A stretch of 19,086 nt of DNA from Caryophanales bacterium UBA6380 (GTDB lineage: Bacteria > Bacillota_I > Bacilli_A > RFN20 > CAG-826). The stretch spans positions 1-19,086 of the forward strand of contig DJQS01000005.1 in NCBI GenBank assembly GCA_002438785.1, given 5' to 3'. A model generated the notes under the pieces. The model was not told the DNA's origin, searched no databases, and worked only from the letters and a program-made list of their open reading frames with translations. The position numbers were made by a program, and so were the translations under genes. Below are positions 15,462 to 19,086 of the stretch, one piece after another. The first letter of the stretch is position 1; the number at the start of each line of letters is the position of its first letter.

Positions 15462-15468
15462 TTTATTT

Positions 15469-17238
15469 ATGATAATTTTGTTGAAACTGAATGAAAAGGA
15501 AATATCATTGTTAGTTGCTCTAATAACAATGATTTTATTGATAATATTTCTTTTTATTTACTTTACAATTAGTTATATTGAAAATGTAAAATATAAAACA
15601 AAAATTAATAATTGCTATAATGGTGCATTTTCATTTGTCATCGACTATAAAAATCAAACTACGTCCTGCTTCGACCTTAAAAATCTAAAAAGTAATTATA
15701 AAACATCATTTGAAGCTTTTTTAGGATTATTTGAAAAAGATGAGCGAACTGTATTAAGGAATTGGCTTTTTGATTTGATTGATTCTGCAGCACCTTTTAG
15801 TAATGAAGATGATAAAAATGTCATATTGGTAAATATTATTTCGAAAAATAATAGAAAGAAAAAAAATAAAAGAACAATATTGCGTTGCCGTGGCGTTGAT
15901 AAAAATAGAAAAATTATTTATTTAGATGGAGAATTTTTATTAAATACTCCTTTTAATTTTACAACAGAAAAAGGAAAGAAAATAATTAAAAATAATTTTT
16001 ATTCGTTAGATCAAATTAAAAACTTATATGATACTAACTATTTTTTAAAAGGCACATTTTACGTTATTCAATTGAATAAAAAAAAGAATACTAATGATGA
16101 ATTTTTTAATTATGCTGCTATTAAATATTTAATAATCGATTCATTAAATAAACTTTATAATAATTCTCTTCTATATTTTTTCTTTAGTAAAAAAGCAAAT
16201 GAAATATGTTTTATTGATACGCATGATATTAGTGAGTATCAACTTCCAAAAAAAATTCATGTTATTCAAACTTTAATTGATGAAGTTCTTGAAATAAAAG
16301 GATATGCAAATTCTTTTGAATATTATGTTTATGCAAGCTTTTTAAGCGATTTAAGTAAAAATTTTGATAATAGTTACGATATATTTGTTAAATTAGAATC
16401 TATTGAAAAAGATGAAAGAAAGAAGTATTCAATTTATAAAAAAGAGCAGAAAAAGTTTTTGAATTTCGATGATGGATATAAAAATGAAGTTATTAGAATA
16501 ATACGAAATCAGAAAATCGATGTTAAATTTAGACCAATAGCACATATTGCTAATAAAAGAGTTGTAAACATCGGATATATGACTTTTATTAATCCAGTTG
16601 ATACTATTTTTACTAGTTTTAATGAATTAAAAAAATATGTTACTTTAAATAATCTTGATAAGGAATTATTTTCATTAATTATTCGAAAAGTACTACCAAC
16701 TTTTTCAAGTGAAAAAGATAATTCTCAACAAAAATTATTTTTATCAATCAAAATTGATCAAGTTTCCTTTGCTATGAAGAATCTTGCACATTTTTCAGGA
16801 GTCAGTGAAATTTCAATAGTGCTTTGCTTTGAATCGAGTGAATTTATTGATTCAGAAGACGATCTTGATTTATTAAAAAAGTTAAAGTTACTTCAAGAAA
16901 AAGGCTATGAATTGGCACTATTTACACGTAGCGATGACTATATATTAAAATCTAAAACATATGCAATATTTGATTATTTCTTTTTTAATTCAGAAGTTGA
17001 ATCTAATGTAAAATATAATTCAGCTAGTTTTTTGAAGGCACATAGATTTTTAGATAAAATTGTTAAATATAACGCAATAATAGTATCTTATGATGCTCCA
17101 AATATGCAAGCTATTGAATTGCTTGTAAAATCTGGCATTGAATATTTTAGTAGTGATGCATTATCACCGAAAAGCTCAATGCTATTACCTTTTGACAAAA
17201 AATTATCAAAAAAACTATTAAATATGTATAAACAATAA
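15469..17238 (+). CDS. Membrane protein with degenerate GGDEF and EAL domains
   Basis: 589 aa. One N-terminal TM helix (about 13-36) is followed by a PAS-like region (about 45-165), a region shaped like a GGDEF domain in which the signature is lost (FFFSKKANEICFI in the expected place, about 240-255), and an EAL-like domain (about 345-585). The EAL start DVKFRPIAHIANKRVVNIGYMTF aligns with the family's QPI...GyEALlR, but EAL reads YMT, and the later metal-binding Asp/Glu positions are not evident; the end GIEYFSSDALSP resembles the usual GcdyaQGyyfskP. So it should neither make nor cut cyclic di-GMP and may be a signal sensor or scaffold. The start has no Shine-Dalgarno sequence. proS begins 13 nt downstream, so co-transcription is likely. 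The PAS assignment is weak. Confidence 0.68.
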   Translation: MIILLKLNEKEISLLVALITMILLIIFLFIYFTISYIENVKYKTKINNCYNGAFSFVIDYKNQTTSCFDLKNLKSNYKTSFEAFLGLFEKDERTVLRNWLFDLIDSAAPFSNEDDKNVILVNIISKNNRKKKNKRTILRCRGVDKNRKIIYLDGEFLLNTPFNFTTEKGKKIIKNNFYSLDQIKNLYDTNYFLKGTFYVIQLNKKKNTNDEFFNYAAIKYLIIDSLNKLYNNSLLYFFFSKKANEICFIDTHDISEYQLPKKIHVIQTLIDEVLEIKGYANSFEYYVYASFLSDLSKNFDNSYDIFVKLESIEKDERKKYSIYKKEQKKFLNFDDGYKNEVIRIIRNQKIDVKFRPIAHIANKRVVNIGYMTFINPVDTIFTSFNELKKYVTLNNLDKELFSLIIRKVLPTFSSEKDNSQQKLFLSIKIDQVSFAMKNLAHFSGVSEISIVLCFESSEFIDSEDDLDLLKKLKLLQEKGYELALFTRSDDYILKSKTYAIFDYFFFNSEVESNVKYNSASFLKAHRFLDKIVKYNAIIVSYDAPNMQAIELLVKSGIEYFSSDALSPKSSMLLPFDKKLSKKLLNMYKQ

Positions 17239-17251
17239 AGGAGATATAAAG

Positions 17252-18682
17252 ATGGAGATTAAAAATAAGGAAATTACTGGGAGAGATGTTGATTTTGCAC
17301 AATGGTATACAGATATATGTAAAAAAGCAGAATTGATGGATTATACAGAAGTAAAAGGTTTTATTATTTATAGGCCTTACGGATATGCAATTTGGGAACA
17401 AATACAACATTATTTAGATAAGGAATTTAAAAAAACTGGACATGAAAATGTATATTTACCTCTTGTAATTAATGAATCGCTATTTAATAAAGAAAAGGAA
17501 CATGTTGCTGGATTTGCTCCTGAAACACTTATTGCTACTATTGGCGGAAAAGAAGAACTACAAGATAGACTTATCATTCGACCAACAAGCGAATGCTTAT
17601 TTTGTGAACATTACTCGCATATTATTAAAAGTTATAGAGATCTACCTAAATTATATAATCAATGGTGTAGTGTTGTAAGATGGGAAAAAACAACTAGACC
17701 TTTCCTTAGAGGTAGTGAATTTTTATGGCAAGAAGGGCACACAATGCATCGAAGTGAAGTAGAAGCAAAAGAAGAGACGCTTAGGATGCTGGATATTTAT
17801 GATAAATTAGGACGCGATTTATTAGCTATCCCTTTTGTTAAAGGAAGAAAAACTGATAAGGAAAAGTTTGCTGGTGCACTTGAAACCTACACAATTGAAG
17901 CCTTAATGCATGATGGAAAAGCTTTACAAAGCGGCACAAGCCATTATTTTGGTGATGGATTTGCTAGAGCGTTTGGAATAAGTTATTTAGATAGTGATGG
18001 AAAAGTTAAAACGCCTTATCAAACATCGTGGGGAGTTTCAACTAGATTATTAGGTAGTATTATTATGGTGCATGGTGATGATAATGGTTTAGTTTTGCCA
18101 CCATTTGTTGCGCCTACTCAAATCGTAATTGTTCCTATACAAATGGCTAAAGAAGGGGTTGTAAAAAAGTGCTTAGAAATAAAAGAAAGACTTGAAAAAG
18201 TTGGTTTTAGGGTTAAATTTGATGGAACAGATAAAACTCCTGGATGGAAATTTAGCGAATACGAGATGAAGGGCGTTCCTTTAAGAGTTGAAATTGGTCC
18301 TAAAGATATTGAAAAGAATCATATGGTCATCGTAAGAAGAGTAGATCATGTTAAAGAATTTGTTGAAATCGACGATTTATTAGAAGAAAAAATTAATAAA
18401 GAACTTCATAATATCCATGATTTAATGTATAAGAAAGCGTTAGCAAATTTATTAAATAGTATAACTGAAGTTCATAATATGGATGAACTTAAAGCGGCTC
18501 TTGATAAAGGTGGATATGCAAAAATGATGTGGTGTGGTGATAGAGAATGCGAAGATATGATTAAAAATCTATACCAAGCAACTGCTAGATGCATCCCATT
18601 TGATCAACTCCCATTTGATGATAAATGTTTAGTGTGTGGTAAAAAAGCAAAATATGTTGTTCTTTTTGCTAGAGCTTATTAA
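17252..18682 (+). CDS. proS: Prolyl-tRNA synthetase, archaeal/eukaryotic type
   Basis: 476 aa. Charges tRNA-Pro with proline in the cytoplasm. Class II aaRS motifs are clear: motif 1 around EVKGFIIYRPYGYAIWE, the TSE proline-binding segment in IIRPTSECLF, motif 2 in VVRWEKTTRPFLRGSEFLWQEGHTMH, and motif 3 in WGVSTRLLGSIIMVHGDDNGLVLPP. The anticodon-binding domain follows (about 280-380). The C-terminal zinc-binding-like domain has Cys pairs (WCGDRECED and CLVCGKK) and the typical terminal Tyr. There is no editing insertion, so this is the short E/A type found in some low-GC Gram-positives and mycoplasmas rather than the long bacterial type. AAGGAG lies just before the ATG, overlapping the end of the preceding gene. 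Confidence 0.98.
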   Translation: MEIKNKEITGRDVDFAQWYTDICKKAELMDYTEVKGFIIYRPYGYAIWEQIQHYLDKEFKKTGHENVYLPLVINESLFNKEKEHVAGFAPETLIATIGGKEELQDRLIIRPTSECLFCEHYSHIIKSYRDLPKLYNQWCSVVRWEKTTRPFLRGSEFLWQEGHTMHRSEVEAKEETLRMLDIYDKLGRDLLAIPFVKGRKTDKEKFAGALETYTIEALMHDGKALQSGTSHYFGDGFARAFGISYLDSDGKVKTPYQTSWGVSTRLLGSIIMVHGDDNGLVLPPFVAPTQIVIVPIQMAKEGVVKKCLEIKERLEKVGFRVKFDGTDKTPGWKFSEYEMKGVPLRVEIGPKDIEKNHMVIVRRVDHVKEFVEIDDLLEEKINKELHNIHDLMYKKALANLLNSITEVHNMDELKAALDKGGYAKMMWCGDRECEDMIKNLYQATARCIPFDQLPFDDKCLVCGKKAKYVVLFARAY

Positions 18683-18710
18683 AAAATAGTTTAGTTTTGC
18701 AGTGTTTATT

Positions 18711-18748
18711 AAAAAATTACTTTCATTTTGAAGAAAGTAATTTTTTTT
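18711..18748 (+). terminator. Intrinsic terminator downstream of proS
   Basis: A perfect 10-bp stem (18715-18724 with 18733-18742) closes an 8-nt loop and is followed by a run of eight T residues. Flanking A-run and T-run can extend the stem. It lies about 30 nt after the proS stop. Confidence 0.9.
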
Positions 18749-18751
18749 ATT

Positions 18752-18780
18752 AAATAAAAAAAGTTCGAATCACCGAACTC
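18752..18780 (-). terminator. Intrinsic terminator of the tRNA-Cys/tRNA-Ser operon
   Basis: On the minus strand AGTTCG pairs with CGAACT (18762-18779) around a 6-nt loop, followed by seven T residues. It lies about 10 nt after the tRNA-Ser CCA end and faces the proS terminator. Confidence 0.8.
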
Positions 18781-18790
18781 ATTTTTTAAG

Positions 18791-18881
18791 TGGCGGAGTA
18801 AGCGAGACTCGAACTCGCGCACGCCTTGCGACGTCTACTTCCTTAGCAGGGAAGCCCCTTCACCAACTTGGGTATTACTCC
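18791..18881 (-). tRNA. tRNA-Ser (anticodon GCT)
   Basis: A class II tRNA with a long variable arm. Acceptor GGAGTAA pairs with TTACTCC, discriminator G, CCA encoded (18791-18793). Anticodon stem CTTCC/GGAAG closes CTGCTAA, giving anticodon GCT for AGC/AGU. It is the second gene of the operon with tRNA-Cys. Confidence 0.96.
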
Positions 18882-18936
18882 ACAAATGAACTTTTTTATA
18901 CTAACAAAATCGTATCTATTTTGCAATACAAATTAT

Positions 18937-19012
18937 TGGAGCACCCAGACGGATTTGAACCATCGATCATTGAGTTGCAGTCAATTGCCTTGCCAGACTT
19001 GGCTATGGGTGC
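18937..19012 (-). tRNA. tRNA-Cys (anticodon GCA)
   Basis: Acceptor GCACCCA pairs perfectly with TGGGTGC. The discriminator is U73, a known identity base for cysteine tRNAs, and the CCA is encoded. Anticodon stem ATTGA/TCAAT closes CTGCAAC, giving anticodon GCA. A 55-nt spacer without an evident gene separates it from tRNA-Ser(GCT). Confidence 0.96.
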
Positions 19013-19023
19013 ACCGCTTGATT

Positions 19024-19052
19024 ATTATACATATTTCTATAATTTAAATCAA
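19024..19052 (-). promoter_or_regulatory. Promoter of the tRNA-Cys/tRNA-Ser operon
   Basis: On the minus strand, TTGATT (19047-19052), a 17-bp spacer and TATAAT (19024-19029) lie 11 nt before the tRNA-Cys 5' end. Box quality and spacing fit a strong housekeeping promoter. Confidence 0.8.
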
Positions 19053-19066
19053 TAAAAAATGCATAT

Positions 19067-19086
19067 TGTGAATTCTTAAAGTAAAT
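19067..19086. repeat. Right copy of the 20-bp terminal inverted repeat
   Basis: Exact reverse complement of bases 1-20. It lies about 15 bp upstream of the tRNA-Cys promoter -35 box. No duplication or recombinase gene is seen beside it. Confidence 0.6.

Noticed and set aside
15443..15465. Decamer TATACTTTTA, present in the eno upstream region and twice before the GGDEF-EAL gene, as a shared operator
   Set aside because: The same decamer also occurs inside coding sequence (6524-6533), and several copies are expected by chance at this base composition.
17472..17678. Plus-strand 68-codon frame inside proS
   Set aside because: It is an out-of-frame shadow of a well-conserved synthetase, with no own start signal.
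1..19086. Possible reassignment of TGA to tryptophan, given no TGA stop in 14 genes
   Set aside because: Trp is encoded by TGG, gene lengths match family norms with TGA counted as stop, and strong AT bias alone favours TAA. It only remains possible that TGA is rare.

Overview
The window is AT-rich (roughly 28% GC by eye), densely packed bacterial chromosome. It carries housekeeping genes (eno, proS, tRNA-Ser(CGA), tRNA-Ser(GCT), tRNA-Cys) beside surface and transport genes. Lipoprotein signals, intrinsic terminators with U-tracts, an archaeal/eukaryotic-type ProRS and use of TGG for Trp with a standard stop code suggest a small-genome, low-GC Firmicute or Mollicutes-related gut Bacilli lineage (for example the RF39/Izemoplasma/Erysipelotrichia neighbourhood). 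That placement is inference. Of the 14 protein genes, 13 stop with TAA, one with TAG and none with TGA.

Layout. 1-1450: eno (+) and its terminator. 1461-1580: a promoter, a structured leader and a terminator-like hairpin. 1620-4634: a 12-TM MFS sugar transporter fused in one reading frame to a family 2 glycoside hydrolase (+). 4635-7447 (-): an apparent operon of two thioredoxin-like CxxC lipoproteins and a surface-anchored endonuclease I. 7543-10299 (-): a type II P-type Ca2+/Mn2+ ATPase behind a promoter and a yybP-ykoY (Mn2+) riboswitch. 10438-11721 (-): a CLC chloride/proton antiporter. 11794-14184 (+): an unknown lipoprotein, the Mn2+ exporter MntP, and a protein made only of the ATP-cone and N-terminal helical part of a class I ribonucleotide reductase large subunit. 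14185-15363 (-): tRNA-Ser(CGA), a Nudix Ap4A-hydrolase-like protein and a PAP2 phosphatase. 15469-18682 (+): a degenerate GGDEF-EAL membrane protein followed by proS. 18752-19029 (-): a tRNA-Cys/tRNA-Ser operon with promoter and terminator.

Themes. Manganese/calcium export appears twice (riboswitch-controlled ATPase and MntP). Sugar uptake and hydrolysis are joined in one polypeptide. An extracellular nuclease is grouped with two putative thiol-disulfide lipoproteins. Two kinds of translation start coexist: some genes have a clear Shine-Dalgarno sequence, while five have none and instead a -10-like hexamer 6-9 nt before the start codon, suggesting leaderless mRNAs. The outermost 20 bases of the window form a perfect inverted repeat. 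I did not find a CRISPR array, insertion sequence, phage or defence system. The most unusual items are the transporter-glycosidase fusion with its leader, and the RNR stub.
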